DNA of 64,000 bases from Mesobacillus sp. S13 (GTDB taxonomy: Bacteria; Bacillota; Bacilli; Bacillales; Cytobacillaceae), in assembly GCF_020422885.1 (NCBI RefSeq), contig NZ_CP084622.1:1383001-1447000 (forward strand), in the 5' to 3' direction. Positions 29,669-40,219 of the stretch are shown one piece after another. The translations under genes and the position numbers were made by a program. The first letter of the stretch is position 1, and every line of letters begins with the position of its first letter. The notes under the pieces were generated by a model that saw only the letters and a list, made by a program, of their open reading frames with translations, was not told where the DNA came from and ran no database searches.

Positions 29669-30415
29669 ATGTTGTATCTTCATGATGTCTGGGTAAACTG
29701 GTTTGAAGGGGAAGAGAATGGCTATAATGTCTGCCATTTCCACGAATGGCGGAAGGACGATGGCGTTGAGCTGCTTGACCAGGTGCCGCTTCTGAAAATT
29801 GACCATTTGTTATTTAATTACATTGAGAATGATTTATCAGAGCTGCCTCAACAGCTTCTGGATGACATTTATCGTAAGGCCTATTTGCGGAAGAATCATG
29901 AACGTACTCAGCTTGATTACTGCTTCGTCGTATCAGATGGAACGGGAATCCTGGCTGTTGACACGATCGGCTATAATATTCCCATCCGAAAAAGCCGGCT
30001 TATCCCTCGTCAGGAGCAGCTGGTGTACGAAATGATTGAAAATCAGGATACGATTCAATACGGGTTCAATGATCAAAGTGCATTAAAGGATTTCCATATC
30101 CTATCACCTTCTCCCGATTTAATGAGTGGATTGACCCGGAAGGAAAGACAGTTAAAGCAATTATTGTTCATGGCCATGGATCAGCTGAATTCTTCAAAAA
30201 ATGTAGCTGAAGTCCGATACTGGTTCACTGAATGGAAGCCTGAATTATATGAAGAAATTCAGCGTCGCTCATTTGAAGATGTATGGGAGCAGTTATATGA
30301 AGAAACTAAGTTTGGCTGGTCAGATAAGCACGAGAAATTTTGCGAAAACATCATCAAAGGACAGGCCTTTTTCGAAAAACTTTGGGAAATGGAGCACGGC
30401 CCAAAAGTAAATTGA
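29669..30415 (+). CDS. yjbA: YjbA-like protein (UPF0736/DUF3603)
   Basis: A 248-residue hydrophilic protein matching the YjbA family in length and N-terminus ([27 protein letters not shown]). Function unknown. It has no signal or membrane segment. It begins behind GTGAGGGGTTAAT and ends at a terminator shared with trpS, the same neighbour as in B. subtilis. Confidence 0.85.
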   Translation: MLYLHDVWVNWFEGEENGYNVCHFHEWRKDDGVELLDQVPLLKIDHLLFNYIENDLSELPQQLLDDIYRKAYLRKNHERTQLDYCFVVSDGTGILAVDTIGYNIPIRKSRLIPRQEQLVYEMIENQDTIQYGFNDQSALKDFHILSPSPDLMSGLTRKERQLKQLLFMAMDQLNSSKNVAEVRYWFTEWKPELYEEIQRRSFEDVWEQLYEETKFGWSDKHEKFCENIIKGQAFFEKLWEMEHGPKVN

Positions 30416-30441
30416 CAAAACATTTGTATTTGCTTGACTAA

Positions 30442-30472
30442 AAACGGAGCTGACCTTTTGTCAGCTCCGTTT
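30442..30472. terminator. bidirectional terminator between yjbA and trpS
   Basis: AAACGGAGCTGA / TCAGCTCCGTTT, perfect 12-bp stem, 7-base loop. Confidence 0.88.
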
Positions 30473-30476
30473 ATTA

Positions 30477-31478
<1,002 letters not shown>

Positions 31479-31544
31479 CTACGAATATATAGTCTATTCT
31501 TCTGTCTGTAATCTATAAGATTTACCACAAACAGTCGAAAAAGA

Positions 31545-31815
31545 ACACAAAAAAGACCATTCGCCCCTAATATATAGGGACGAATGGTCCGTGTTGCCAC
31601 CCTAATTACTCACGAATGAGTCACTCTGCCCATGCCGATGCAGCATGGATTCCTTTAACGCAGGATTACGCCTGGATCTACTATCGTGTTCGAACCAGAA
31701 GCTCAAAAGTCCATTCCATCTGCCAGGCTGTTTGTTCCCACCAACCACAAACTCTCTGAAAGCCTTGAACAGATGTACTACTCTTCATCATTGCTCTTTT
31801 TGGATTAGATTTATT
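31545..31815 (-). promoter_or_regulatory. T-box riboswitch leader of trpS
   Basis: On the minus strand the order is: a stem I region with GGTGGGAAC, a likely specifier TGG (plus-strand CCA at 31711-31713, in GAATGGACTTTTGAGC), the conserved T-box AATTAGGGTGGCAACAC at 31591-31607, and an intrinsic terminator (GACCATTCG / CGAATGGTC with T run, 31551-31590). The Trp specifier agrees with the downstream gene. A neighbouring TGG at 31716-31718 is the alternative. Confidence 0.93.
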
Positions 31816-31822
31816 AACAATG

Positions 31823-31851
31823 ATTATAAGCAAATCCTCAAGGATAAGCAA
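31823..31851 (-). promoter_or_regulatory. promoter of the trpS leader
   Basis: Reading the minus strand: TTGCTT (31846-31851), 17-base spacer, TATAAT (31823-31828), just before the T-box leader. Confidence 0.75.
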
Positions 31852-31866
31852 GGTACCATTAGAATT

Positions 31867-32226
31867 TTATAAATAATAAACGTACAATGTTGCAAGCATC
31901 ACGATAAAGTCAAGCAACCCCACCAAAAACAGGGGGTTTGCGTTGATGGTGACTAGTTCTGATAATGGAGTCATTTCAGTAAAGGACTTTTTTTTCTCTT
32001 CTTTTCCGGCAAATACAGTCCGGAAAGAATAAGAAATAGCGTCGAAAAAACCTGAGTTAACTGTAAAGACTATTAGGGAAGTAAAAAGCAGGATGCTAGC
32101 AATGTAAAAAGAGATATTTACATAACTGAGCAAGGTGATACTCTGTTGATAGACAAGTGAAAGGATCAAAACCAATAATTGTGAAATGAAAAAACCAAAA
32201 AAAATTTTCCCAAATCTATTACGCAT
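31867..32226 (-). CDS. DUF3899-like membrane protein
   Basis: A 119-residue protein with two N-terminal membrane helices (IFFGFFISQLLVLILSLVY; FYIASILLFTSLIVFTVNSGFFD), a charged middle and a C-terminal helix (FLVGLLDFIVMLATLYVYYL). It looks like the DUF3899 family of Bacillus membrane proteins, function unknown. ATG 32226 has AAGGGGG upstream at a wide spacing. No terminator separates it from the trpS promoter, so its transcripts may enter the T-box leader. Confidence 0.75.
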   Translation of the reverse strand: MRNRFGKIFFGFFISQLLVLILSLVYQQSITLLSYVNISFYIASILLFTSLIVFTVNSGFFDAISYSFRTVFAGKEEKKKSFTEMTPLSELVTINANPLFLVGLLDFIVMLATLYVYYL

Positions 32227-32420
32227 TTTTCTAATTCCCCCTTATATTGTTATTTCGTAAAAGTAATTTTGTGTATAACTCCTCGAAAAAAAGCAAATAT
32301 TACAATATGTTACAGGCTGGATTTTGCTTGATAAAGGCTTATAAGTCACCATTATAACACAATGCAAGGAGGAAATTTATTACTATTGTTTCAAAGTTGT
32401 AAATTTTTCGCGTAAAAATA

Positions 32421-32449
32421 TTGAACATTTAATTTAATCTATGTATAAT
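32421..32449 (+). promoter_or_regulatory. sigma-A promoter of opp
   Basis: TTGAAC, 17-base spacer, TATAAT, 50 bases before the oppA start. Confidence 0.8.
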
Positions 32450-32462
32450 AGGGAATGTAAAA

Positions 32463-32477
32463 AGTTTTCAGAAAACA
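32463..32477 (+). promoter_or_regulatory. CodY-like box in the opp leader
   Basis: AGTTTTCAGAAAACA matches 12 of 15 CodY positions and lies 14 bases after the -10, where binding would block early transcription. Confidence 0.5.
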
Positions 32478-32499
32478 ACAATAAAGAGGGGGCATATCC

Positions 32500-34203
32500 T
32501 TGAAAAAGTCAAAATTTTCATTTCTATTGATTTTGACTCTAGTATTCTCGTTAATCCTGTCTGCATGTAGCGGCGGCGATGACAATGCTGGAGACGAAAA
32601 GCCAGAAGATGGCGAAGGCACAACTGGCGAAACTGCTAACGTACCACAAGAATTAAGAATGTTGGATTCTTCTGCGATCCCAACAATGGACACAGTTCTT
32701 GCTGAAGGTTCTACAAGTTTCACTTACATAAACAACGTAGGTGAAGGTCTTTACCGCCTTGACCAGAACCATAAGCCAGTTCCTGCACTTGCAGATGGCG
32801 AGCCAGAAATCAGTGATGATAACCTGGTTTACACTTTCAAACTAATTGATTCAGAATGGTCTAACGGCGAGCCTGTAACAGCTCACGATTTCGTTTTTGC
32901 TTGGCAGCGCGCTATCGACCCTAAGACTGCTTCTCCATATGGTCCATACATGATGGGTGGCAAAATTAAGGGTGCTGAAGCGATCACTGAAGCAGGTTCA
33001 AAAGAAGAACCTTACGATGTAACTACACTTGGCGTTAAGGCTATTGACGACAAGACTCTAGAAGTAACTCTTGAAAAGCCAATCGCTTACTGGCAAGACC
33101 TTTTCGCTTTCCCAACATTCTATCCTCAAAACCAGAAGTTTGTTGAAGAGAAAGGCGATGCTTACGCAAGCAATGCTGAAAACTTACTTTACAACGGTCC
33201 ATTCGTAATGGAAACTTGGGAAAGTACTGACGCTGAAGAGTGGGTACTAACTAAGAACCCTAACTACCACAATGCTGACCAAGTTAAACTTGAAAAGATC
33301 ACTGTAAACGTGGTTAAAGATTCTAACTCTGCTGTAAACGCATTTGAAGCAGGCGAAACAGATATGACTGGATTGCTTTCTTCTGACCTTGTACCTGCTT
33401 ACGAAGGCGACGAGCGCATGCTTAGCTGGATGGAAGCAACTGTATTCTGGATCAAGATGAACCAGAAGAACGAAGCGCTTGCTAACGTTAACATCCGTAA
33501 AGCAATCGCAATGGGCTTCAACAAAGAAGACCTTGCTGCTAGCATCCTGAACAACGGTTCAGTTGCTGCAAACTACTTTGTACCAAAAGATTTCGTAACT
33601 CTTGATGGTGAAGATTTCCGTGAAAAGCACGGCGACCTGATTGTATTCAATGCTGAAGAAGCTAAGAAATATTGGGAAGCTGGTCTTAAGGAACTTGGTG
33701 TAGATAAGTTAGAACTTCGCTACCTTGGTGGAGACACTGAAGCAGCTAAGAAGACTGATGCTTACATCAAAAACCAATTGGAAACAAACCTTCCTGGTTT
33801 GACAATCAATCTTGAAAGTGTTCCTTTCGCAATTCGTCTAGAGCGTGACAACGCTATGGATTATGATCTTCAATTCGCTGGATGGGGTCCTGACTACGGT
33901 AACGCATTGTCGTTCACTGACCTTTGGATCACTGACGGCGGAAGCAACAGAATGGGTTACTCAAACCCTAAATACGATCAGTTGATCAAGGATGCTCAAG
34001 GCAAACTTGCTACTGACGAAAAAGCTCAATGGGAAGCACAGCAAGAAGCTGAAAGAATCATGCTTGAAGAAGATGCTGGTCTAGCACCTGTTTACCAGCG
34101 TGCAGCTAACATCCTTCTTAACCCTAATGTTAAAGGTCTAGCGATCTACAACTACGGTCCTGACTACTCATTCCAGTGGGTAACAATTGAAGGCGAAGAA
34201 TAA
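32500..34203 (+). CDS. oppA: oligopeptide-binding lipoprotein OppA
   Basis: Solute-binding protein of the main oligopeptide importer (Spo0K in B. subtilis), which also takes up Phr-type signalling peptides. 567 residues; lipobox LSAC near 23; the mature domain begins PQELRMLDSSAIPTMDTVLAEG and ends VKGLAIYNYGPDYSFQWV, as in OppA. TTG start at 32500 behind AGAGGGGG. Codon bias is that of a highly expressed gene. A hairpin after the stop probably limits read-through into oppB. Confidence 0.92.
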   Translation: MKKSKFSFLLILTLVFSLILSACSGGDDNAGDEKPEDGEGTTGETANVPQELRMLDSSAIPTMDTVLAEGSTSFTYINNVGEGLYRLDQNHKPVPALADGEPEISDDNLVYTFKLIDSEWSNGEPVTAHDFVFAWQRAIDPKTASPYGPYMMGGKIKGAEAITEAGSKEEPYDVTTLGVKAIDDKTLEVTLEKPIAYWQDLFAFPTFYPQNQKFVEEKGDAYASNAENLLYNGPFVMETWESTDAEEWVLTKNPNYHNADQVKLEKITVNVVKDSNSAVNAFEAGETDMTGLLSSDLVPAYEGDERMLSWMEATVFWIKMNQKNEALANVNIRKAIAMGFNKEDLAASILNNGSVAANYFVPKDFVTLDGEDFREKHGDLIVFNAEEAKKYWEAGLKELGVDKLELRYLGGDTEAAKKTDAYIKNQLETNLPGLTINLESVPFAIRLERDNAMDYDLQFAGWGPDYGNALSFTDLWITDGGSNRMGYSNPKYDQLIKDAQGKLATDEKAQWEAQQEAERIMLEEDAGLAPVYQRAANILLNPNVKGLAIYNYGPDYSFQWVTIEGEE

Positions 34204-34250
34204 TAACTGAAGAAATTTCTTATTTCAGAGTGTAATAATTCTGAGGATAG

Positions 34251-34283
34251 AAAGAGAGTATATCTAGGTATACTCTCTTTTTC
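34251..34283 (+). terminator. intra-operon hairpin between oppA and oppB
   Basis: AAAGAGAGTATA / TATACTCTCTTT, 6-base loop, then TTCCC; a partial terminator 60 bases before oppB. It probably sets a high OppA to permease ratio. Confidence 0.8.
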
Positions 34284-34342
34284 CCTGTATAGCAATTGTC
34301 GAATAATAGGGAAAATTGAAATATTACAGGAGGTGCACCCAT

Positions 34343-35272
34343 ATGGCAAAATACCTGTTAAAAAGGGTACTTTACATGTTTTTGACTCTTTTCATCATTG
34401 CGTCCCTAACATTTTTCTTAATGAAAATCATCCCAGGTACGCCTTTTGCTAGTGCGAACAAATTAAGCCCCGCACAAATGGAAATCATGAAAGCGAAATA
34501 TGGTCTTGACCAGCCGGTACCTGTGCAGTATGCCAAGTATATTGGAAACCTGCTGCAAGGGGATTTAGGGGTTTCCTTTCAATTCAATAACAGATCTGTT
34601 ACAGATATGATCATCGGTCGTCTTGGCCCTTCCGCGCAGCTTGGTGCACAAGCAATGATTTTAGGTACGATTCTCGGGATCTTACTCGGAATATTCGCGG
34701 CACTAAGACAAAATACATGGGTCGACTATAGCTCAACATTTATAGCGGTATTGGGTAAATCCATTCCAAACTTCGTGTTTGCTGGATTACTGCAATATTA
34801 TGTTGGGGTAAAACTTGGCTGGTTCCCGGTACTTTTCTGGCGAGGATTTGAGTACACAATCCTTCCAACTATTGCTCTGTCCATGCTGCCGATCGCTATC
34901 GCTGCCCGATTCATGAGAACCGAAATGATTGAGGTTTTAGGTTCTGACTATATCATGCTGGCAAAAGCTAAGGGTGCAAGTTTCTTTGAGATTGCCTTTA
35001 AGCATGCTTTAAGGAACGCGCTAATTCCTTTGGTAACAGTTTTAGGACCTTTGGCAATCTCCTTGATGACGGGTTCACTAGTAATTGAAAAGATTTTTGC
35101 GATTCCTGGACTTGGTGAGCAGTTCGTTGCATCTATTACACTTAATGATTACCCTGTTATCATGGGAACAACCATTTTATTTGCTGCATTATTTGTAGCT
35201 ATCATCCTTGTTGTGGATATTCTCTATGGAATCATCGATCCACGTATCAGGCTGTCTGGAGGTAATAAGTAA
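34343..35272 (+). CDS. oppB: oligopeptide ABC transporter permease OppB
   Basis: A 309-residue OppB permease (AKYLLKRVLYMFLTLFIIASLTFF at the N-terminus, ending DILYGIIDPRIRLSGGNK). ATG 34343 follows CAGGAGGTG; the upstream extension to 34316 has no ribosome site. Overlaps oppC by one base. Confidence 0.93.
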   Translation: MAKYLLKRVLYMFLTLFIIASLTFFLMKIIPGTPFASANKLSPAQMEIMKAKYGLDQPVPVQYAKYIGNLLQGDLGVSFQFNNRSVTDMIIGRLGPSAQLGAQAMILGTILGILLGIFAALRQNTWVDYSSTFIAVLGKSIPNFVFAGLLQYYVGVKLGWFPVLFWRGFEYTILPTIALSMLPIAIAARFMRTEMIEVLGSDYIMLAKAKGASFFEIAFKHALRNALIPLVTVLGPLAISLMTGSLVIEKIFAIPGLGEQFVASITLNDYPVIMGTTILFAALFVAIILVVDILYGIIDPRIRLSGGNK

Positions 35273-36300
35273 TGGCTGACTTTGAAACGAAAATTCCAAA
35301 AGATCGTTTTAGGCCGGCGGAGATCGATGCGACCAAGAGCGAGGAAATTAATAAGCCTAGCTTAACCTTCTGGCAGGATGCATGGATGCGTGTCCGCAAA
35401 AATAAAGGTGCGCTAGTAAGTTTGATCGTTATGGCACTATTGGTCATTATGGCATTCCTTGGACCAGTGATCAGCGGCAAGGAATTCGACACTCAAAATG
35501 TAAGGCATAACAATTTGCCACCTAAAATCCAGGGGCTAGAAAATATCAGCTGGCTTCCGTTTGACGGTGTGAAGGTAAATAAAGCAGGAAAAGAAATCGA
35601 TATGTATAAAGTCAAAAAAGTAGAAGAGTACTATTGGTTTGGTACTGATGCTTTAGGACGTGACTTATTCACACGTGTCTGGAAAGGTACGCAAATCTCC
35701 TTGTACATTGCGCTTTTGGCTGCAGTCATTGATATGATAATTGGTGTAGCTTATGGCGCGATATCCGGTTATTTCGGTGGAAGATTGGATAACGTGATGC
35801 AGAGGATTACCGAAATCCTAGTAGGTATTCCAACTATGATTGTTGTTATCTTAATGATCCTTGTCTTGAAGCCTGGTATTATTTCCATCACTGTTGCCTT
35901 GACGATTACAGGTTGGGTAGGAATGGCCCGTGTGGTACGTGCACAGACACTGAAGCTTAAAGAACAGGAATTTGTACTCGCTTCTAAAACCCTCGGAAAC
36001 AGCGATGGCAAAATCATCTCCAAACACTTATTGCCAAACCTTGCTGGTGTCATTATTATCAATACAATGTTCACGATTCCAAATGCGGTATTCTTTGAAG
36101 CGTTCCTAAGCTTTATTGGACTTGGTCTTCAGGATCCGTATGCATCACTCGGTACATTGATTGATGAAGGTTTTAAAGTGCTAAGATTGCACCCACATGA
36201 GATGATAATTCCAGCTATTATCATCAGTATCATCATGATTACGTTCAATATGCTGGCAGACGGATTGCGCGATGCGCTTGATCCGAAAATGCGCGATTAA
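35272..36300 (+). CDS. oppC: oligopeptide ABC transporter permease OppC
   Basis: A 342-residue OppC permease, longer than the two AppC-type proteins because of an N-terminal tail and an insertion after the first membrane helix. FGTDALGRDLFTRVWKGTQISL near 123 and coupling loop LASKTLGNSDGKIISKHLLPN near 235 are present. GGAGG lies inside the end of oppB. Confidence 0.93.
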   Translation: MADFETKIPKDRFRPAEIDATKSEEINKPSLTFWQDAWMRVRKNKGALVSLIVMALLVIMAFLGPVISGKEFDTQNVRHNNLPPKIQGLENISWLPFDGVKVNKAGKEIDMYKVKKVEEYYWFGTDALGRDLFTRVWKGTQISLYIALLAAVIDMIIGVAYGAISGYFGGRLDNVMQRITEILVGIPTMIVVILMILVLKPGIISITVALTITGWVGMARVVRAQTLKLKEQEFVLASKTLGNSDGKIISKHLLPNLAGVIIINTMFTIPNAVFFEAFLSFIGLGLQDPYASLGTLIDEGFKVLRLHPHEMIIPAIIISIIMITFNMLADGLRDALDPKMRD

Positions 36301-36318
36301 GGGGCAGGTGAATGTATT

Positions 36319-37353
36319 ATGGAAAATATTTTAGAAGTTAAAGATTTAAATATCTCCTTCCATACATTCGCGGGCGAAGTTAAAGCGATCCGCGGTGTGA
36401 ACTTTGAACTGAAAAAGGGAGAAACCCTTGCGATAGTTGGCGAGTCGGGATCAGGTAAATCAGTAACGACGAAAGCAATCATGAAATTGTTGCCTCCTGG
36501 CAATTCCGAAATCAAGCAAGGTGAGATTTTGTTTGAAGGCAAAGACTTAGCTAAGTTGAGCGACAAACAAATGCAAAAAATCCGTGGTCAGGATATTTCG
36601 ATGATTTTCCAGGATCCGATGACTTCTTTGAATCCAACAATGACAGTTGGAAAGCAGATCATGGAACCATTGATCAAGCATCAAAATATGAGTAAATCTT
36701 CAGCAAGTGAACGTGCAGTTCAGCTTTTAAAGCTTGTCGGTATTCCCAAACCTGAGTTGCGAATTAAACAATACCCGCACCAATTCTCTGGTGGTATGAG
36801 ACAAAGGGTGGTTATCGCGATTGCGCTTGCATGCAATCCGAAGGTTCTAATTGCGGATGAGCCTACAACTGCGTTGGATGTAACGATTCAGGCACAAATA
36901 TTGGAATTAATGAAAGATTTGCAGAAAAAAATCGATACTTCCATCATTTTCATCACCCATGACCTTGGGGTTGTGGCAAACGTAGCTGACCGTGTAGCAG
37001 TTATGTATGGTGGTAAGATTGTCGAAATCGGAACGGTTGATGAAGTTTTCTATAACCCTCAGCATCCATACACTTGGGGATTGATTAGTTCGATGCCAAG
37101 CCTTGATGCGAAAGAAGAGGAACTTTACGCAATTCCTGGTACACCGCCAAACTTATTGCATCCGCCAAAAGGAGATGCTTTTGCACCTCGTAATGAATAT
37201 GCAATGCAAATCGACTTAGAAGAACAGCCTCCAATGTTTAAAGTGTCTGATACACATTATGCTGCTACATGGCTGTTGCATCCAGATGCTCCTAAGGTAG
37301 AACCGCCGGAAGCTGTGAAGAGCAGAATGCGCAAATTCATGGGCACGAAATAA
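36319..37353 (+). CDS. oppD: oligopeptide ABC transporter ATPase OppD
   Basis: A 344-residue ATPase: Walker A GESGSGKS near 41, signature FSGGMRQR near 157, Walker B VLIADEPT near 177. The C-terminus has the oligopeptide extension but lacks the Cys cluster found in the other D-type subunits here (it reads PKGDAFAPRNEYAMQ), as in other Bacillus OppD. ATG 36319 follows CAGGTG. Confidence 0.93.
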   Translation: MENILEVKDLNISFHTFAGEVKAIRGVNFELKKGETLAIVGESGSGKSVTTKAIMKLLPPGNSEIKQGEILFEGKDLAKLSDKQMQKIRGQDISMIFQDPMTSLNPTMTVGKQIMEPLIKHQNMSKSSASERAVQLLKLVGIPKPELRIKQYPHQFSGGMRQRVVIAIALACNPKVLIADEPTTALDVTIQAQILELMKDLQKKIDTSIIFITHDLGVVANVADRVAVMYGGKIVEIGTVDEVFYNPQHPYTWGLISSMPSLDAKEEELYAIPGTPPNLLHPPKGDAFAPRNEYAMQIDLEEQPPMFKVSDTHYAATWLLHPDAPKVEPPEAVKSRMRKFMGTK

Positions 37354-37374
37354 CTGTAGGAGGAGGACTGGCTG

Positions 37375-38316
37375 ATGGAAAATAGAGAAAAACTTCTTGA
37401 AATAAAGAATCTCAGGCAATACTTCAATATGGGTGAACCCAATGAAGTAAGAGCGATTGACGGAATTACTTTTGATATCTTTAAAGGAGAAACTCTTGGA
37501 TTGGTTGGAGAATCAGGATGTGGTAAATCCACTACTGGCCGAACAATCATCAGGCTTTATGAAGCGACAGATGGAGACGTCCTTTACAAGGGTGAAAACG
37601 TACATGGCAAGAAGAGCAAAAAAGATTTAAAGAAGTTCAACAGAAGTATGCAAATGATTTTCCAGGATCCTTATGCTTCCTTGAATCCAAGGATGAAAGT
37701 TTCCGATGTTATTGCTGAGGGCATCGATATTCATGGCCTGGCGAAGAGTAAGCAAGAAAGAATGGAAATGGTATATGAACTGCTTGAAACAGTTGGTTTA
37801 AACAGAGAACACGCCAACCGTTATCCACATGAGTTCTCAGGTGGACAGAGGCAGCGTATCGGCATTGCACGTGCACTTGCTGTGCAGCCGGAATTTATTA
37901 TCGCAGACGAACCAATTTCCGCTCTAGATGTTTCCATCCAGGCACAGGTTGTCAACCTGATGAAGAAACTGCAGCGTGAAAAAGGTTTAACATACTTGTT
38001 TATCGCACATGATCTTTCGATGGTAAAATATATTAGTGACCGAATTGGTGTAATGTACTTCGGAAAGCTAGTTGAGTTAACTACTGCTGAAGAATTGTAC
38101 AAGAATCCACTTCACCCATACACACAATCATTGTTATCAGCGATTCCGCTTCCAGATCCAGAATCTGAGCGCACACGCAGAAGAAAAACTTATGATCCGA
38201 ATGTACATCAATATGCAGACGGTGAAGAAGTGAAGATGCGCGAAGTGGTACCAGGGCACTATGTCTATTGCTCTGAGAAGGAACTGAAGCAATATCAGCA
38301 TCAACATGTGAAATAA
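37375..38316 (+). CDS. oppF: oligopeptide ABC transporter ATPase OppF
   Basis: A 313-residue ATPase: Walker A GESGCGKS near 45, signature FSGGQRQR near 155, Walker B FIIADEPISALD near 175. As in OppD, the C-terminal Cys cluster is absent. RBS TAGGAGGAGG. Last gene of oppABCDF. Confidence 0.93.
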   Translation: MENREKLLEIKNLRQYFNMGEPNEVRAIDGITFDIFKGETLGLVGESGCGKSTTGRTIIRLYEATDGDVLYKGENVHGKKSKKDLKKFNRSMQMIFQDPYASLNPRMKVSDVIAEGIDIHGLAKSKQERMEMVYELLETVGLNREHANRYPHEFSGGQRQRIGIARALAVQPEFIIADEPISALDVSIQAQVVNLMKKLQREKGLTYLFIAHDLSMVKYISDRIGVMYFGKLVELTTAEELYKNPLHPYTQSLLSAIPLPDPESERTRRRKTYDPNVHQYADGEEVKMREVVPGHYVYCSEKELKQYQHQHVK

Positions 38317-38320
38317 TCTT

Positions 38321-38350
38321 AACGATCTCTTATTTTGAGATCGTTTTTTT
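38321..38350 (+). terminator. terminator after opp
   Basis: AACGATCTC / GAGATCGTT, 7-base loop, T8 tail. Confidence 0.9.
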
Positions 38351-38523
38351 TCTTTTTGAAGGGGTAAGAGGTAAAGACAATGCCACGGAAATAAATTCCA
38401 TATAAAAAATTCCCACAATAATATCTAAATCTGTCGAAAGTGGGTAAAATAGACTTATAGATTCATAATATATAAAAATAGCTACTTTTTGAGTGGTCAT
38501 ATGTTTTGAAAGGAGAGGTGTTT

Positions 38524-39723
38524 GTGCAGTTAAGAAAAATCGCAGCAGCAGCACTATTGGCTGCCTCTTTTTCGCAAGCAGGGGGTACAGTGTTTGCAGA
38601 ATCGAAAGCGCATGAAACAGAAAGGTTACCGGTCAGGGAGCATCAATCATTGGTCAGGGGGATTCCTGAGCAGATGCCAAGGTTTAAATTTGATTCAGGA
38701 TACTCTTTTGAATATCCAGATGCTGTAAGAGGAATCTATGTTACTGGAAACTCAGCCGGAGGTGAGAGGTTTAATACTCTTACCAAACTTGTTGATGACA
38801 CGGACTTAAATGCAATGGTCATTGATATTAAAGAAGACCATGGATATCTTACATATAAACCAGATGAGGATTCCCCTTTTAAAGATATTGGAAAGCCTTA
38901 TATCAAAGAGCCTGAAAAACTATTGAAAACGTTGGAAGAGAAACAAATCTATCCAATTGCAAGAGTAGTTGTTTTCAAGGATACAGCTCTGGCAAACAAA
39001 AAGCCGGAGTGGTCATATAAGGATGGAAACCAAGTCTGGAAAAATGGAAGAGGTGAATCATTCGTCAATCCATTCGTAAAAGAAGTTTGGGATTATAATG
39101 TTCAGATTGCCATCGAGGCGGCAAAAATGGGATTCCAGGAAATTCAATTTGACTATGTCCGTTTTCCAGAGGGATTTGAAAAGAGAGATGCTGAGCTTCA
39201 ATATTCAATGGGTGACTATAAAGATATAGAAATGGATAATGTGCAAAAGCGAGTGAAAGCAGTGACCGATTTTGTAGCCTATGCTAGAAAGGAATTAAAG
39301 CCATACGATGTTAAAGTATCAGTTGATATCTTTGGTTATACGGCAACCCTTCCTGAAGCTCCGGGAATTGGCCAGAACTTCTCAAAAATATCAGAAAATG
39401 TTGATGTCATTTCTTCAATGATTTATCCGAGCCATTGGACTTCTTATTTCGGAATTGCCAAGCCTGACACAGAGCCATACCGTCTGGTTGAAGAATATGC
39501 AAAAATGGAAAAACAAAAACTTGCGGAGTTAAAGACCCCACCTTTATCACGTCCATGGCTCCAGGACTTTACAGCATCTTGGTTAGGTAGCGGTAATTAC
39601 ATTGTTTACGGAAAAAAGGAAGTCGAAGATCAAATCAGAGCATTGAAAGATCAGGGAATCAACGAATATTTATTATGGAACGCCAGCAACAGATACTCAC
39701 CTAACGTTGATTACACACCTTAA
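38524..39723 (+). CDS. putative exported glycoside hydrolase (DUF4015)
   Basis: A 399-residue protein with a Sec signal peptide (QLRKIAAAALLAASFSQAGGTVFA) and a long TIM-barrel-like domain of the DUF4015 putative glycosyl hydrolase family: VRGIYVTGNSAGG, AMVIDIKEDHGYLTY, QFDYVRFPEGF, VSVDIFGYTA and ISSMIYPSHW follow the strand order of such barrels. The Asp residues in VIDIKED and FDYVRFP are candidate catalytic acids. GTG 38524 is chosen because AAAGGAGAGG ends 6 bases before it. Monocistronic; the substrate, perhaps a wall or exopolymer sugar, is unknown. Confidence 0.8.
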   Translation: MQLRKIAAAALLAASFSQAGGTVFAESKAHETERLPVREHQSLVRGIPEQMPRFKFDSGYSFEYPDAVRGIYVTGNSAGGERFNTLTKLVDDTDLNAMVIDIKEDHGYLTYKPDEDSPFKDIGKPYIKEPEKLLKTLEEKQIYPIARVVVFKDTALANKKPEWSYKDGNQVWKNGRGESFVNPFVKEVWDYNVQIAIEAAKMGFQEIQFDYVRFPEGFEKRDAELQYSMGDYKDIEMDNVQKRVKAVTDFVAYARKELKPYDVKVSVDIFGYTATLPEAPGIGQNFSKISENVDVISSMIYPSHWTSYFGIAKPDTEPYRLVEEYAKMEKQKLAELKTPPLSRPWLQDFTASWLGSGNYIVYGKKEVEDQIRALKDQGINEYLLWNASNRYSPNVDYTP

Positions 39724-39728
39724 AACAA

Positions 39729-39768
39729 AAAAAGCCTGGAATGATTAGTTTATCATTCCGGGCTTTTT
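39729..39768 (+). terminator. terminator after the DUF4015 gene
   Basis: AAAAGCCTGGAATGAT / ATCATTCCGGGCTTTT with one wobble, TTTTT tail. Confidence 0.88.
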
Positions 39769-39823
39769 CATATCATTAGATAATCAATATGAAAATACGT
39801 TATAATAACAGATGGGATTAGGA

Positions 39824-40009
39824 TTACTTCTTGCTGCCGCCGACATTTTTCCAGCCAGTTTGCAGACTTGTTGATTGATCGACGAATTCATTTCTTTTAT
39901 TTCCACTAAAGAATCTGGTTCCTACGCCATTAGTAATGACACCAATTGTCGCGGTGATACCCACAATCAGTAAAGCAACGATAGTTAAATCCATTATGTA
40001 ACCGCCCAT
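39824..40009 (-). CDS. small single-pass membrane protein
   Basis: A 61-residue protein with one membrane helix (LTIVALLIVGITATIGVITNGV) and a basic, polar C-terminus. I do not recognise a family. ATG 40009 has GGAGG seven bases upstream (minus strand), a strong site. A 28-bp near-palindrome lies just upstream in its leader. Confidence 0.65.
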   Translation of the reverse strand: MGGYIMDLTIVALLIVGITATIGVITNGVGTRFFSGNKRNEFVDQSTSLQTGWKNVGGSKK

Positions 40010-40030
40010 GATAAACCTCCACCTTTTTTT

Positions 40031-40058
40031 TCACAAAATCGAGATCGTGATTTTGTGA
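40031..40058. repeat. 28-bp near-perfect palindrome
   Basis: TCACAAAATC, 8 bases, GATTTTGTGA: perfect 10-bp arms. It lies between the divergent small membrane gene and yjbC, about 22 bases upstream of the former's start. No T run follows on either strand, so an operator or leader hairpin is likelier than a terminator. Confidence 0.6.
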
Positions 40059-40219
40059 TAAATATAATTCATGATCCCCGTACATCTTTATTTTAAAAGA
40101 ATTGTTCGTGTATTAAAAGCACTTTATAAAGAAAAAATAATACAAGTATTAAGATCATGGTTATATAAGAAAAGCTGGGTGCTTATCGGGATGGAATAAA
40201 ATCAAAAAGGAGATAAGCA

